From contig NZ_VCEI01000011.1 of assembly GCF_005860765.1 (NCBI RefSeq), forward strand, positions 1,341,819 through 1,405,818: a DNA stretch of 64,000 nt, in the 5' to 3' direction. The notes below the pieces were generated by a model. That model saw nothing but the letters and a program-made list of their open reading frames with translations. It was not told where the DNA came from and made no database searches. Position numbers and translations under genes: made by a program. Each line of letters starts with the position of its first letter. Position 1 is the stretch's first letter. This document shows, one piece after another, positions 25,303-34,446 of this stretch. This DNA is from Dyadobacter sediminis. GTDB lineage: Bacteria > Bacteroidota > Bacteroidia > Cytophagales > Spirosomataceae.

Positions 25303-27624
25303 ATGTGGAATAAAATAGCGACTTACATTATCCGCTACCGGCTTTTGTGGGTTGCATTGGTGTTGGTATCAACAATCTTCATGGCTTATGAAGCCAGCAA
25401 AATCGAACTCTCCTATCAGTTTGCGAGAATACTTCCTTCCAGCGATCCGGTCGAGAAAGAGTATCAGGATTTTCGGAAGTTATTCGGTGAAGACGGCAGT
25501 GTCATGGTGATTGGCTGGCAGGACCCGCAGCTTTTCGAAATCAACAAATTTCGTGACTGGTGCAAGCTTTCGCAGGAAATCAAGGAAACACAAGGCATCA
25601 AAAATGTGCTTTCACTTGCCAATGTTTATAAAATTGTCAGAAATGACAGTCTTCAGCAATTTGATTTCTCACCCGTAATCCGGCAGATCCCGTCTACACA
25701 GCAGGAAGTGGACAGCCTGAAAAAAGAAATTGCAAACCTGCCGATCTATGAAGGATTGGTGCTGAACAGCAAATCAAACGCCACGCTGATTGTAGTTACC
25801 TTCAACGACAAAGAGCTGAACAGCAAACGTCGGCTTACGATTGTAAGCGACATTGAAGCTATGGCTGAAAAGTTTGCCGAGAAATACAATACAGACCTGC
25901 ACTATTCCGGAATGCCCTATATCCGGACGGTGAACATGAAGAAAATATCGGGTGAAATGAAGCTGTTCATGGGTCTTGCCGTGTTTGTAACACTCCTGAT
26001 CCTGTGGGCTTTTTTCCGTTCGCTGCGGCTTACCTTGCTTTCCATTGTTGTTGTGCTTATCGGGGTGATATTTTCCGTCGGGATTTTACACCTTTTTGAT
26101 TACAAAATTACCGCATTGACCGGCCTGCTTCCGCCGCTGCTGATTGTAATCGGCGTTCCGAACTGCGTTTTTCTGATCAACAAATATCAGTCGGAACTCA
26201 AAGCGCATAATGACAAGGACGAAGCGTTGCTGGAAATGATCCGTCAGATCGGGTTGTCAACTTTTCTGGCCAACATGACAACGGCAATCGGGTTCGGGGT
26301 TTTTTATTTTACAAACAGCATTCTGCTGGTCGAATTCGGCGTTGTGGCTGCCATCAGCGTGATGGTTACGTATGTGCTGTGCCTGCTGCTGATTCCGATA
26401 ACGCTGCATTACATGAGCACACCGAAGCCACGACACCTCAAACATCTGGAAGGAAAATGGGCATCCGGTTTTTTGAAAAAAATAGATTTTCTGGTTCATA
26501 ACCGCCGCAAACAGATCTACATGGCCATGGTCCTGCTGATCATCATTTCGGCCATCGGCATGACCAAGATCAAAACGATCGGGTACGTTGTGGACGACCT
26601 TCCGAAAAAAGATGTGGTTTATACCGACTTGCGGTTTTTCGAAAAAAACTTCAATGGCGTGCTGCCGTTTGAAGTGATGATCAATACTAAAAAACCTAAC
26701 GGTGTTTTTGCAGATCAGGCGCAGACTTTATATAAGATCAAGGCATTTCAGAACGAAATGGCCAAGATGCCGGAATTTTCAAAACCGATTTCAGTCGTTG
26801 AAGCTTCGCGCTTTCTTTACCAGGCTTATCGTGGCGGCGACGCCCGGTATTTTGCTTTGCCGGGCGTACTGGAACTGAATAAACTGACCAATTATGTTCA
26901 GGGAAAACAAAATGCATCCAAACAGCTCAATACTTTCCTGAACGAAGACAAAAGCATTACAAGGGTCAGTTTTCAGATGGCGGACGTAGGCTCCGAGCGA
27001 ATCAAGGAACTGATGCAAAAAATCAGGCCGAAAGTGGATTCCATTTTCAGTCCGGAGCAATACAAAGTCAGTCTGACCGGACACAGCCTCGTTTTCCTGA
27101 AAAGCAATGATTATCTGCTCAGCAATTTGTACGAAAGTCTTTTAATTGCCATTTTACTGATTGCCATTGTGGGCATGGTACTGTTCCGTTCCATCCCCAT
27201 TATCCTGCTTTCCAAGCTGCCGTGCCTTATTCCGCTTGCATTGACGGCCGGTATTATGGGTTATTTCGGAATTTATTTCAAGCCGACAACGATCCTTATT
27301 TTCAGCATCACATTCGGGATTGCTTCGGATGGAACGGTTTATTTCCTGACGCGTTACAGGCAGGAATTGTATAATAACGGCTTGACGCCGTCACAGGCGG
27401 TTACACAATCCATTTTCGGAACCGGATTGAGCATGATTTATACGGCTGTGATCCTGTTTTCCGGTTTTATCATTTTTGCAGCATCCAGCTTTGGCGGAAC
27501 CGCCGCAATGGGCGTTATGGTTTCCATTACCTTGCTTGTCGCCATGTGCACCAATCTGATTTTATTGCCTGCACTGCTTTTATCCATTGCAAAAAGACAA
27601 GGCAAGAATGTAAATCCTTCATAA
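25303..27624 (+). CDS. RND superfamily transporter (MMPL/HAE3-type)
   Basis: 773 residues. The expected duplicated layout is visible: TM1 at about 10-30, a periplasmic loop to about 220, a TM bundle at about 225-370 (LFMGLAVFVTLLILWAFF), TM7 near 405-420, a second loop to about 600, and a final bundle from about 607 to 760. Such HAE3/MMPL proteins export lipids, hopanoids or hydrophobic compounds by proton motive force. No membrane-fusion or outer-membrane partner is adjacent, which is normal for this class. Substrate unknown. A shared bidirectional terminator follows. Confidence 0.88.
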   Translation: MWNKIATYIIRYRLLWVALVLVSTIFMAYEASKIELSYQFARILPSSDPVEKEYQDFRKLFGEDGSVMVIGWQDPQLFEINKFRDWCKLSQEIKETQGIKNVLSLANVYKIVRNDSLQQFDFSPVIRQIPSTQQEVDSLKKEIANLPIYEGLVLNSKSNATLIVVTFNDKELNSKRRLTIVSDIEAMAEKFAEKYNTDLHYSGMPYIRTVNMKKISGEMKLFMGLAVFVTLLILWAFFRSLRLTLLSIVVVLIGVIFSVGILHLFDYKITALTGLLPPLLIVIGVPNCVFLINKYQSELKAHNDKDEALLEMIRQIGLSTFLANMTTAIGFGVFYFTNSILLVEFGVVAAISVMVTYVLCLLLIPITLHYMSTPKPRHLKHLEGKWASGFLKKIDFLVHNRRKQIYMAMVLLIIISAIGMTKIKTIGYVVDDLPKKDVVYTDLRFFEKNFNGVLPFEVMINTKKPNGVFADQAQTLYKIKAFQNEMAKMPEFSKPISVVEASRFLYQAYRGGDARYFALPGVLELNKLTNYVQGKQNASKQLNTFLNEDKSITRVSFQMADVGSERIKELMQKIRPKVDSIFSPEQYKVSLTGHSLVFLKSNDYLLSNLYESLLIAILLIAIVGMVLFRSIPIILLSKLPCLIPLALTAGIMGYFGIYFKPTTILIFSITFGIASDGTVYFLTRYRQELYNNGLTPSQAVTQSIFGTGLSMIYTAVILFSGFIIFAASSFGGTAAMGVMVSITLLVAMCTNLILLPALLLSIAKRQGKNVNPS

Positions 27625-27670
27625 ACAGTATATCTGCTACTCTTCGTTAAACAATACGTTTCATTAAACA

Positions 27671-27705
27671 AAAAGAACTGGCTCACAGGAACCAGTTCTT
27701 TTTGT
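27671..27705. terminator. Bidirectional terminator between the RND gene and the Anbu gene
   Basis: AAAAGAACTGG pairs with CCAGTTCTTTT around a 10-nt loop; the stem has A on one side and T on the other, so it can end transcripts from both directions between the convergent genes. Confidence 0.88.
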
Positions 27706-27731
27706 TTGTTTTACAGGATTGAAATCGCATT

Positions 27732-28460
27732 TCAGCCATTATCAATAACCTCAAACGGCTTATCCATCCAGTCTTCCGGAATATCGTCGAGTGCCTGCTT
27801 TAATTTATCAGCCCATATCTCGGATATTTTTTCCATATCCTTTTTCTCATACCGGTGCTCGATGATGGAAAAACTGTCTTTTTTGTAAAGTACAATGTCA
27901 ATCGGGAAATCAACGTCGTTATTGCTCACACGCGTGGAATCAAAAGACAGAAATCCGGCTTTAAGTGCCTGTTTCATTGTAGAATATTCGTTCAGTACCC
28001 GGTTCAGGATCGCTTTGCCCTGACCGGAATTCCCGATGATCACATAAGGCGAACCTTCATCCAGCTCCACCCAGTTTCCTTCCGAATAAAGCAGGAACAG
28101 CTTGTGTTCGGCATCGTCTTTCAGCTGGCCGCCCACAATCGTGTTCAGGTTAAACTTAAAACCCGAGCGTTCCAGATTGGCCCTGTCCTCTTCCGCAACG
28201 CGTTTGATCTGTTCGCCAAAGGCATTTACAGCTTTATACAGTTTGTTGTAAACAACGCCTTCGTTGATCAGCTCCTCAAAATAATGCACCGCCTTGTCCC
28301 GCACGGAACGAAGTCCGCTGGTCATGATAAACAGCGAGTAACTATCCTTTTGCGTTACATACATTTTCTTTTTGACCGTCGTGTTGGTTCCTGCTGTAAT
28401 GCGGGTATCAGCCAACGCAACCAGTCCTTCTTTTACTTTTATTCCCAGGCAATAAGTCAT
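27732..28460 (-). CDS. Anbu-type proteasome-like NTN hydrolase
   Basis: 242 residues. The start MTYCLGIKVKEGLVALADTR is that of Anbu (ancestral beta subunit / HslV-like), where the residue after the initiator Met (Thr2) is the predicted nucleophile. LFIMTSGLRSVRDKAVHYF and NTIVGGQLKDDAEHKLFLLY follow the proteasome fold. Anbu proteins assemble into ring or spiral particles. They are usually encoded with a circularly permuted ATP-grasp, an alpha-E protein and a transglutaminase-like protein, in a predicted peptide-tagging system; none of these adjoins it here. ATG start; a possible -7 element TACATTTG is on the minus strand at 28537-28544. Confidence 0.88.
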   Translation of the reverse strand: MTYCLGIKVKEGLVALADTRITAGTNTTVKKKMYVTQKDSYSLFIMTSGLRSVRDKAVHYFEELINEGVVYNKLYKAVNAFGEQIKRVAEEDRANLERSGFKFNLNTIVGGQLKDDAEHKLFLLYSEGNWVELDEGSPYVIIGNSGQGKAILNRVLNEYSTMKQALKAGFLSFDSTRVSNNDVDFPIDIVLYKKDSFSIIEHRYEKKDMEKISEIWADKLKQALDDIPEDWMDKPFEVIDNG

Positions 28461-28821
28461 TTTTATCTCTGATTAGGTTAAAGCAATGGCTGTTTTCTGT
28501 CAGGACAACATCGCTTGTAACTACTTGAATCCGGTCCAAATGTACCAAAATGAGCGGTTTGGATTTAAAACTCAGCCTTTTACTTTTTGAGTTTTGACAA
28601 TAAACAAAATACAGAATGAACTAAATGCCTTCTAATCAACAAGTTGAACAATACACCTTTGTGTACTAATCTTTACAGACTCAACCAGTTCCCATGCAGA
28701 TTTGAAATGTGGTCATTGTTTCCCTGCATTACCCAATAACAGCATCATGATAAAACTAAAAACCTTCGCAGAGGATCAGCGAAGGTTTATGTACTATTAT
28801 TCCAAAATTCTAAAATCTTAA
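28461..28821. other. Intergenic region without a gene (361 bp)
   Basis: It holds the upstream region of the Anbu gene, including the weak -7-like element at 28537-28544, and the terminator of the ferredoxin gene. I found no credible ORF and no RNA gene. Confidence 0.6.
28761..28787 (-). terminator. Terminator after the ferredoxin gene
   Basis: A perfect 9-bp stem AACCTTCGC/GCGAAGGTT with a 9-nt loop, followed on the minus strand by TTTAGTTTTA, 35 bp past the ferredoxin stop. Confidence 0.82.
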
Positions 28822-29145
28822 TTAACTATCCTGCAGTGCTTTTATGCGGATCACAAGTCCGTCCATATGATCATCCGGCCTGAGCTGGCAGGAAAGGCGG
28901 CTGTTTATGTCCACATCCGGCAAAGTATCCAGTGTAGCCAGTTCGCTGTCGTTTGATTCCGGCAGTTTGTCTGCTCCTTCCAGCACTTCAATATGGCATG
29001 TGGCGCAAAGTGCCATTCCACCGCAAGTGGCCTGGATATCGTATTCATATGCTTTGAGAACCTCCATCAGGCTCAGTCCCATATCCACCGGAACTTCCAG
29101 CTTCCGCCTTTCGCCGTTATATTCTTCAACTGTTATACTGATCAT
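28822..29145 (-). CDS. 2Fe-2S ferredoxin
   Basis: 107 residues, adrenodoxin-like. Cys41, Cys47, Cys50 (CGGMALCATCH) and Cys86 (LSCQLRP) give the C-x5-C-x2-C...C cluster ligands. It carries electrons; its partner is very probably the reductase encoded 2 bp upstream on the same strand. The acceptor is not visible. ATG start. Confidence 0.92.
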   Translation of the reverse strand: MISITVEEYNGERRKLEVPVDMGLSLMEVLKAYEYDIQATCGGMALCATCHIEVLEGADKLPESNDSELATLDTLPDVDINSRLSCQLRPDDHMDGLVIRIKALQDS

Positions 29146-29147
29146 GA

Positions 29148-30152
29148 CTAAAAAGGATTGACCCCGTTAACGGTCGTGTATTTAAAACTTAATTTCTGAT
29201 CGGGATAAATGTATTTGAAAGCGCTCTGCATCATGATTGCCGCTTCATGAAAACCACATAGAATCAGTTTCAGCTTTCCGGGATACGTATTGATGTCACC
29301 GATTGCATAAATGCGCTCAATGTTTGTCGAGTAATCGAAAGTATCGACTATAATTGCTGACTTTTCCACGCCCAGGTTCCAGTCAGCAATGGGGCCGAGT
29401 TTCGGACTGAGGCCGAACAACGGAATAAAATGATCTGTCGGGACTTTGACAACCGACTTGTCATTTCCGGTAATGGAAACCTCCTTAAGAACGCCATTGC
29501 CGCCCAGGCTGCTGACCTGCGCTTGCAGGATCAGATCAATTTTTCCTTTTTCAGCAAGTTCAAACACTTTTTCAGCTGAATCCGGAGCGCCGCGGAATGT
29601 GTCGCCGCGGTGTACAAGCGTTACGCGAGACGCAATGCCGGCCAAGAAGACAGTCCAGTCCAGTGCCGAATCGCCTCCGCCTGCAAGCACAACGTTCTGA
29701 TCTCTGAACTGTTCGGGTTTCCTGACCATGTAATGAACGCCTTTTCCTTCAAAGTATTCCAGTCTTTCAACCGCCGGTTTTCTGGGCTCGAAACTGCCGA
29801 GCCCCGCTGCAATCACAACAACCTGGCAATGAACTTCCGTACCTTCGTTTGTTTTTACGAGGTAACTTTCATCTTGCTGTTTTTCCAGAAATTCCACTCT
29901 TTCACCCAACGTAAAACCCGGCTTGAACTCTTCAATCTGCATGTACAGGTTTTTGACAAGATCCTCAGCAATGATTCCCGGTGCACCCGGAATGTCATAA
30001 ATAGGTTTCTGCGGGTAAATTTCGGCAAGCTGGCCGCCGATAACAGGCAACGCATCTATCAAATGGCAGCGCATTTTCAGCAATCCTGCTTCAAAAACAG
30101 CAAACAGGCCGACAGGTCCGGCGCCTATGATGCAAATATCGGTGGTTATCAT
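29148..30152 (-). CDS. Ferredoxin--NADP reductase, thioredoxin-reductase-like type
   Basis: 334 residues. FAD loop DICIIGAGPVGLFAVFEAG at 5-23, the FAD-contact GGQLAEIYPQKPIYDIPG (39-56), the NADPH loop VVLAGGGDSALDWTV and the closing IYAIGDINTYPGK. It lacks the CxxC of thioredoxin reductase, so it fits the YumC/FNR2 class that passes electrons between NADPH and ferredoxin. The ferredoxin gene follows 2 bp later and is surely co-transcribed. A TAnnTTTG element and an inverted repeat lie upstream. Confidence 0.92.
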   Translation of the reverse strand: MITTDICIIGAGPVGLFAVFEAGLLKMRCHLIDALPVIGGQLAEIYPQKPIYDIPGAPGIIAEDLVKNLYMQIEEFKPGFTLGERVEFLEKQQDESYLVKTNEGTEVHCQVVVIAAGLGSFEPRKPAVERLEYFEGKGVHYMVRKPEQFRDQNVVLAGGGDSALDWTVFLAGIASRVTLVHRGDTFRGAPDSAEKVFELAEKGKIDLILQAQVSSLGGNGVLKEVSITGNDKSVVKVPTDHFIPLFGLSPKLGPIADWNLGVEKSAIIVDTFDYSTNIERIYAIGDINTYPGKLKLILCGFHEAAIMMQSAFKYIYPDQKLSFKYTTVNGVNPF

Positions 30153-30188
30153 GTTCAGTTTCTGTTTGAATTCCGGAATAATATGCTA

Positions 30189-30196
30189 CAAAAGTA
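30189..30196 (-). promoter_or_regulatory. Putative -7 promoter element of the reductase-ferredoxin operon
   Basis: The minus strand reads TACTTTTG, matching TAnnTTTG, 37 bp before the reductase ATG. Confidence 0.45.
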
Positions 30197-30228
30197 CCTT
30201 GTGAATGTCGTCCGTTCTAATCACAATT

Positions 30229-30245
30229 GGTTATCTACGATAACC
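30229..30245. promoter_or_regulatory. Inverted repeat upstream of the reductase operon, operator candidate
   Basis: Perfect 7-bp arms GGTTATC-TAC-GATAACC; a third GGTTAT-like half-site follows at 30249-30254. It sits about 33 bp upstream of the -7 element, a position suited to an activator. No T-run, so not a terminator. The rest of the 326-bp gap (30153-30478) shows nothing else I can support. Confidence 0.4.
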
Positions 30246-30478
30246 TGAGGTTATGGAAAATCCTTTTTCAAATGGTTTCCGGATCAGGCAGAATGCGGGA
30301 TTTAACAAGCGGCTGCTGGTATAAAGTATCCTGCCTCCTGACAAAACTTCGATTAAATGCGTTATTTTTATTGCTGTCTTTCCGGCTCGTTTAAGGGGTA
30401 GAAACCTGAAAAGCCCGTCTTCTTCGGTGACAGACATTCATTTTACATCTGAACCCGAAGAAATTTTTAATCCTCACT

Positions 30479-31777
30479 ATGAAACAAACCAAAATCGGCA
30501 ACTATCGTTGGGTAATCTGTGCTTTATTATTCTTTGCAACTACAATCAATTACATCGACCGGCAAATTCTCGGACTGCTGAAACCTACGCTGGAACTTGA
30601 ATTCAACTGGTCGGAATCGGATTACGCCAATATTGTCATGGTATTTGCCGGCTGTTACGCACTGGGTTATCTTATTTTCGGGAATTTCATTGATAAGATC
30701 GGTTCCAAAATGGGTTATTCCATTTCCATTATCGTCTGGAGCATTGCTGCCATTCTGCATGCATTTGTAAAAAGCACATTCGGGTTTGGAGCTGTACGGG
30801 CACTTCTGGGACTGGGTGAATCGGGCAATTTTCCGGCTGCCGTAAAAGCAACGGCAGAATGGTTTCCGAAACGCGAACGTGCACTTGCCACCGGCATTTT
30901 CAACTCGGGAACCAGCATCGGAGCAGTAGCAGCGCCTATTCTGGTTCCGTGGCTGCTGGGCGCTTACGGCTGGCAGGAAGCCTTTCTGATTACCGGCGCA
31001 CTTGGTTTTATATGGCTTGTTTTCTGGTGGCTTCTGTATGAAATTCCGTCCCGTCACAAGAAACTGACCGCAGAAGAAAATGCCTACATTCACAGCGACA
31101 ACGAACTTTCCGACGGTGAAAACCAGGCTCCTATTCCCTGGTCAAAACTGCTGCAATTGCGTCAGGCGTGGGTTTTTATCATTGGCAAGATACTTACTGA
31201 CCCGATCTGGTGGTTTTTCCTCTTTTGGCTTCCGTCCTACTTTGCAACTACTTTTTCCCTAGATCTGAAAAAGCCGAGTCTTCATCTTGCGATTGTTTAC
31301 ACGGCCACTACTTTCGGCAGCATCGGCGGCGGTTATTTGTCTTCGTATCTTATCAAGAAAGGCTGGGCGCCGCTGAGAGCAAGAAAAACAACTTTACTGA
31401 TTATGGCATTTGCGGTCATGCCGATCATTCTGGCCAAATATGCTACGGATATCTGGGTTGCAGTAGGAATAATCAGTATTGCGGCTGCGGCGCATCAGGC
31501 GTGGAGTGCCAATATTTTCACGATTGTTTCCGATATTTTCCCGAAAAGAGCCGTCAGTTCCGTGGTCGGGATCGGCGGGATGGCTGGTTCCATCGGCTCC
31601 ACTTTGTTTCCGTTACTCGTTGGTTCTCTGCTGGATTATTACAAAGCAGCAGGAAATATTAGCGCAGGATACAACGTTCTGTTTATAATATCCGGCCTTG
31701 CTTATCTGGTCGCATGGCTTATCATTCATTTTCTGACTTCCAACATGAAACCGGTTGAAGAATCAATAAGGAAATAA
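30479..31777 (+). CDS. MFS transporter, anion:cation symporter type (hexuronate-like)
   Basis: 432 residues with 12 predicted membrane helices. The start YRWVICALLFFATTINYIDRQ and the loop ESGNFPAAVKATAEWFPKRE (about 121-140) are typical of the ACS family that includes ExuT and galactonate or glucarate carriers. Probably imports a sugar acid with protons. The dehydrogenase lipoprotein gene follows after 70 bp in the same direction, which hints at joint sugar metabolism. ATG start after an AT-rich leader. Confidence 0.86.
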   Translation: MKQTKIGNYRWVICALLFFATTINYIDRQILGLLKPTLELEFNWSESDYANIVMVFAGCYALGYLIFGNFIDKIGSKMGYSISIIVWSIAAILHAFVKSTFGFGAVRALLGLGESGNFPAAVKATAEWFPKRERALATGIFNSGTSIGAVAAPILVPWLLGAYGWQEAFLITGALGFIWLVFWWLLYEIPSRHKKLTAEENAYIHSDNELSDGENQAPIPWSKLLQLRQAWVFIIGKILTDPIWWFFLFWLPSYFATTFSLDLKKPSLHLAIVYTATTFGSIGGGYLSSYLIKKGWAPLRARKTTLLIMAFAVMPIILAKYATDIWVAVGIISIAAAAHQAWSANIFTIVSDIFPKRAVSSVVGIGGMAGSIGSTLFPLLVGSLLDYYKAAGNISAGYNVLFIISGLAYLVAWLIIHFLTSNMKPVEESIRK

Positions 31778-31847
31778 CGTTCCTGAAAGTAAAATTCAGC
31801 CTGATTCGCAGCTTCATTAACCATCGCCTGACAGATCAATTTCAACA

Positions 31848-34166
31848 ATGAAAAAGTACGGTTCTCATTTTCTTTTCCTTGCCATTTCCATTACCCTGTT
31901 CTATTGTAAAACAAACAAGAAGGTTGTCACGCAGCAGACTACGGCTACTACGGAAATTGTAAAACCCGATACCGTGGCGCCTGTTCCCGGAACATCCCCT
32001 TTTATCCGTCCTGAAAATACGATTGCCAGAATGCAGGTTGAAAACGGGTTTGAAGTAAAGCTCGTTGTGGCCGAACCGCTTGTCAGTGCGCCCGTAGCCA
32101 TGCAGTTTGACGACAAAGCCAGAATGTGGGTCGTGGAAATGACCGGCTACATGCCGGATACGATCGGAACCGGCGAAGATATCCCGAACGGTAACATTGT
32201 GATTCTGGACGACAGGAACAAGGACGGCGTGTACGACGAACGGATCGTTGTTGTGGATTCCCTGGTGCTTCCAAGAGCGATTTGCCTCATTGAAAATGGC
32301 ATTCTGGTTGCGGAACCGACCAATTTATGGTTCTACGAAATAAAAAACGACAAAGCGGTCAAGAAGACTTTGGTAGATGACAAATATACCGAAGGCGGCA
32401 ATGTAGAGCACCAGCCAAACGGCCTGTTGCGTGCCATGGATAACTGGATCTACAACGCCAAGTCGGATAAACGCTATCGTAAAAGAGGGAATAAATGGGA
32501 AATCGAGCATACGCATTTTCGCGGCCAGTGGGGCATTACGCAGGATAATTACGGACGACTTTATTACAACAACAATTCACAGAACCTGCTCGGCGACTAC
32601 TTTCCGGCGGGACTTGGCGCTTTTAACAAAAACCAGAAAGGCGTTGCCGGCTATAATGAAAAATCAGTTGCCAATAACAAGGTTTATCCGATCCACCCGA
32701 CTCCCGGCGTAAACCGAGGGTACATGAAAAATATCCTCGACGACAGCCTGCGGCTGAACGACTTTACGGCAGCTGCCGGACCGGTTATTTACCGCAGCGC
32801 CTTGTTCGGTCCGTCTTACGAGTTCAACGCGTTTGTGCCGGAACCGTCTGCCAATCTGATCAAACGGAATATTCTGGATGAAAGAGGCTATGTTGTAAAA
32901 GGAGAACAGGCATATAAAGGAAAGGAATTTCTGGCCAGTACCGACGAACGTTTTCGTCCCGTAAGCCTTTACAATGCACCCGATGGCGCCATGTATGTGC
33001 TGGATATGTACCGCGGAATCATTCAGCATAAAACATACCTCACGCCTTACCTGAAAGACCAGATCGGGAAAAGAAACCTTACGCAGCCCCTTTCCAGCGG
33101 ACGCATTTACAAGATCGTTCCGAAAAATACAGAATCCAGGCCCGTAACCATTCCTGACAAAGCGGACGAACTTGTAAAGCTGCTCGGACATGCCAACGGA
33201 TGGGTACGCGACAGGGCGCAGCAGAAACTGATTGACGGAAAATACAACCAGACGCTCCCTGCACTGCGGGAAGCTGTAAAGCAAAAAAACAATCCGCTAC
33301 TTGCCATTCATGCATTATGGACGCTGGAAGGACTTAATTCGCTTAAATCCGAAGAGGTTGTGGCCTGGCTTTCTTCGCCGGAATGGACCTACCGGATGCA
33401 GGCACTTTCCGTGGCGCCTTACATGATGAATCCGTCCTCGTACCGGCAGTTTGCCTCGGCTTTTGAAACTATGGTGAATGAAAATGACACGCTTTCAGCG
33501 CCGTACATAGCTTTTATCTGCAAATCAATGGAAACCTTTGATTCGACTGCTTCGCATAACCTGCTGACGAAACTGGCTGTCAAATATCCCTCCAACCGTT
33601 ATGTTTCCGATGCTGTGATCAGCAGTCTTCAGGATAAGGAAGAATTGTTCCAGAACGAGATTACAGCCTCGCTTGCCGATCCGAACATACTGTTCAACAA
33701 ACAGCTGCAAAAAGCCATTGCCGGTATTAAAAATGCGCAGGGAAACCGGAACCCGGAAACGCTGAAAAAAGAATTCCCGAAAGGCGAAGCGTTATTTACT
33801 TCCATTTGCCAGACTTGTCACGGACCGGATGGCGGCGGCGTCCGGTCACTTGCGCCGCCTTTGAACCAGTCGGAATGGGTCACTGGAAACAAGGATAAGC
33901 TGATTTCTATTGTACTATTTGGTCTTACAGGCCCTGTAAAGGTGAACGGACATGTGTACCAGACCCCGGAAGTGAGCGGCGACATGCCGGGAATCGGATA
34001 TGACAAAGACATGCCGAACGAAGATATTGCGCAGCTTTTGAGCTTTATCCGCAAATCCTGGCGCAACAATGCGGACAAAGTTACAACCGAAGAAGTTGCC
34101 CGCACACGCCAGAAACTGACAGGCCGTGAAAAAGCCTTTACAGAAGCCGAACTGAACGGAATATAA
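31848..34166 (+). CDS. Membrane-bound dehydrogenase with C-terminal cytochrome c, lipoprotein
   Basis: 772 residues. A short signal ends in TLFYC (Cys near 24), so it is likely lipid-anchored. The N-terminal half (about 55-430) resembles the sorbosone/glucose-dehydrogenase-like beta-propeller of PVC-type membrane-bound dehydrogenases (QFDDKARMWVVEMTGYMPD, YNAPDGAMYVLDMYRGIIQ). A helical, HEAT-like stretch covers about 440-640, and a class I cytochrome c ends the protein, with CQTCH (Cys654, Cys657, His658) and a possible Met ligand in GDMPGIG. It would oxidise a sugar or alcohol and pass electrons to the respiratory chain. Cofactor and substrate are not fixed by sequence. Confidence 0.85.
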   Translation: MKKYGSHFLFLAISITLFYCKTNKKVVTQQTTATTEIVKPDTVAPVPGTSPFIRPENTIARMQVENGFEVKLVVAEPLVSAPVAMQFDDKARMWVVEMTGYMPDTIGTGEDIPNGNIVILDDRNKDGVYDERIVVVDSLVLPRAICLIENGILVAEPTNLWFYEIKNDKAVKKTLVDDKYTEGGNVEHQPNGLLRAMDNWIYNAKSDKRYRKRGNKWEIEHTHFRGQWGITQDNYGRLYYNNNSQNLLGDYFPAGLGAFNKNQKGVAGYNEKSVANNKVYPIHPTPGVNRGYMKNILDDSLRLNDFTAAAGPVIYRSALFGPSYEFNAFVPEPSANLIKRNILDERGYVVKGEQAYKGKEFLASTDERFRPVSLYNAPDGAMYVLDMYRGIIQHKTYLTPYLKDQIGKRNLTQPLSSGRIYKIVPKNTESRPVTIPDKADELVKLLGHANGWVRDRAQQKLIDGKYNQTLPALREAVKQKNNPLLAIHALWTLEGLNSLKSEEVVAWLSSPEWTYRMQALSVAPYMMNPSSYRQFASAFETMVNENDTLSAPYIAFICKSMETFDSTASHNLLTKLAVKYPSNRYVSDAVISSLQDKEELFQNEITASLADPNILFNKQLQKAIAGIKNAQGNRNPETLKKEFPKGEALFTSICQTCHGPDGGGVRSLAPPLNQSEWVTGNKDKLISIVLFGLTGPVKVNGHVYQTPEVSGDMPGIGYDKDMPNEDIAQLLSFIRKSWRNNADKVTTEEVARTRQKLTGREKAFTEAELNGI

Positions 34167-34187
34167 GTTTAAGAATAATGATTTCAC

Positions 34188-34223
34188 AAGGCTGTTTTCT
34201 TTCAAAAGGAAGCAGCCTTTTTA
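34188..34223 (+). terminator. Terminator after the dehydrogenase-cytochrome gene
   Basis: AAGGCTG (34188-34194) and CAGCCTT (34213-34219) form the base of an imperfect longer stem, followed by TTTTA, about 22 bp past the stop. Confidence 0.75.
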
Positions 34224-34401
34224 TTAATAAGCCGGACACTTTCGTATTAACTTTCATTAAATCTCTTTTAATGATCAGATTTGGTTTTCTAAACCGCTAA
34301 GTTTGCCGGTATAAATACAGCTTTGCCGTTATCAGGTTATTGATTAAAATTAGTTAAGCATCTTGATTTTGTAATTTGCTCTTTTCAAAACATGAACTTC
34401 T

Positions 34402-34417
34402 TAACAGCTAACAGCTG
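34402..34417. repeat. Short heptamer repeat (AGCTAAC type)
   Basis: Two tandem copies of AACAGCT/AGCTAAC lie 30 bp before the RlmL-like start. The same heptamer forms a longer array at 47000-47032. This suggests a dispersed intergenic repeat of the genome. Function unknown. Confidence 0.45.
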
Positions 34418-34446
34418 ATTGCCAGTAGCCACTTAGCAGATTTCAC

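Noticed and set aside
30231-30437. 68-codon minus-strand ORF upstream of the reductase
   Set aside because: It overlaps the inverted repeat and has no family features or sensible start context.
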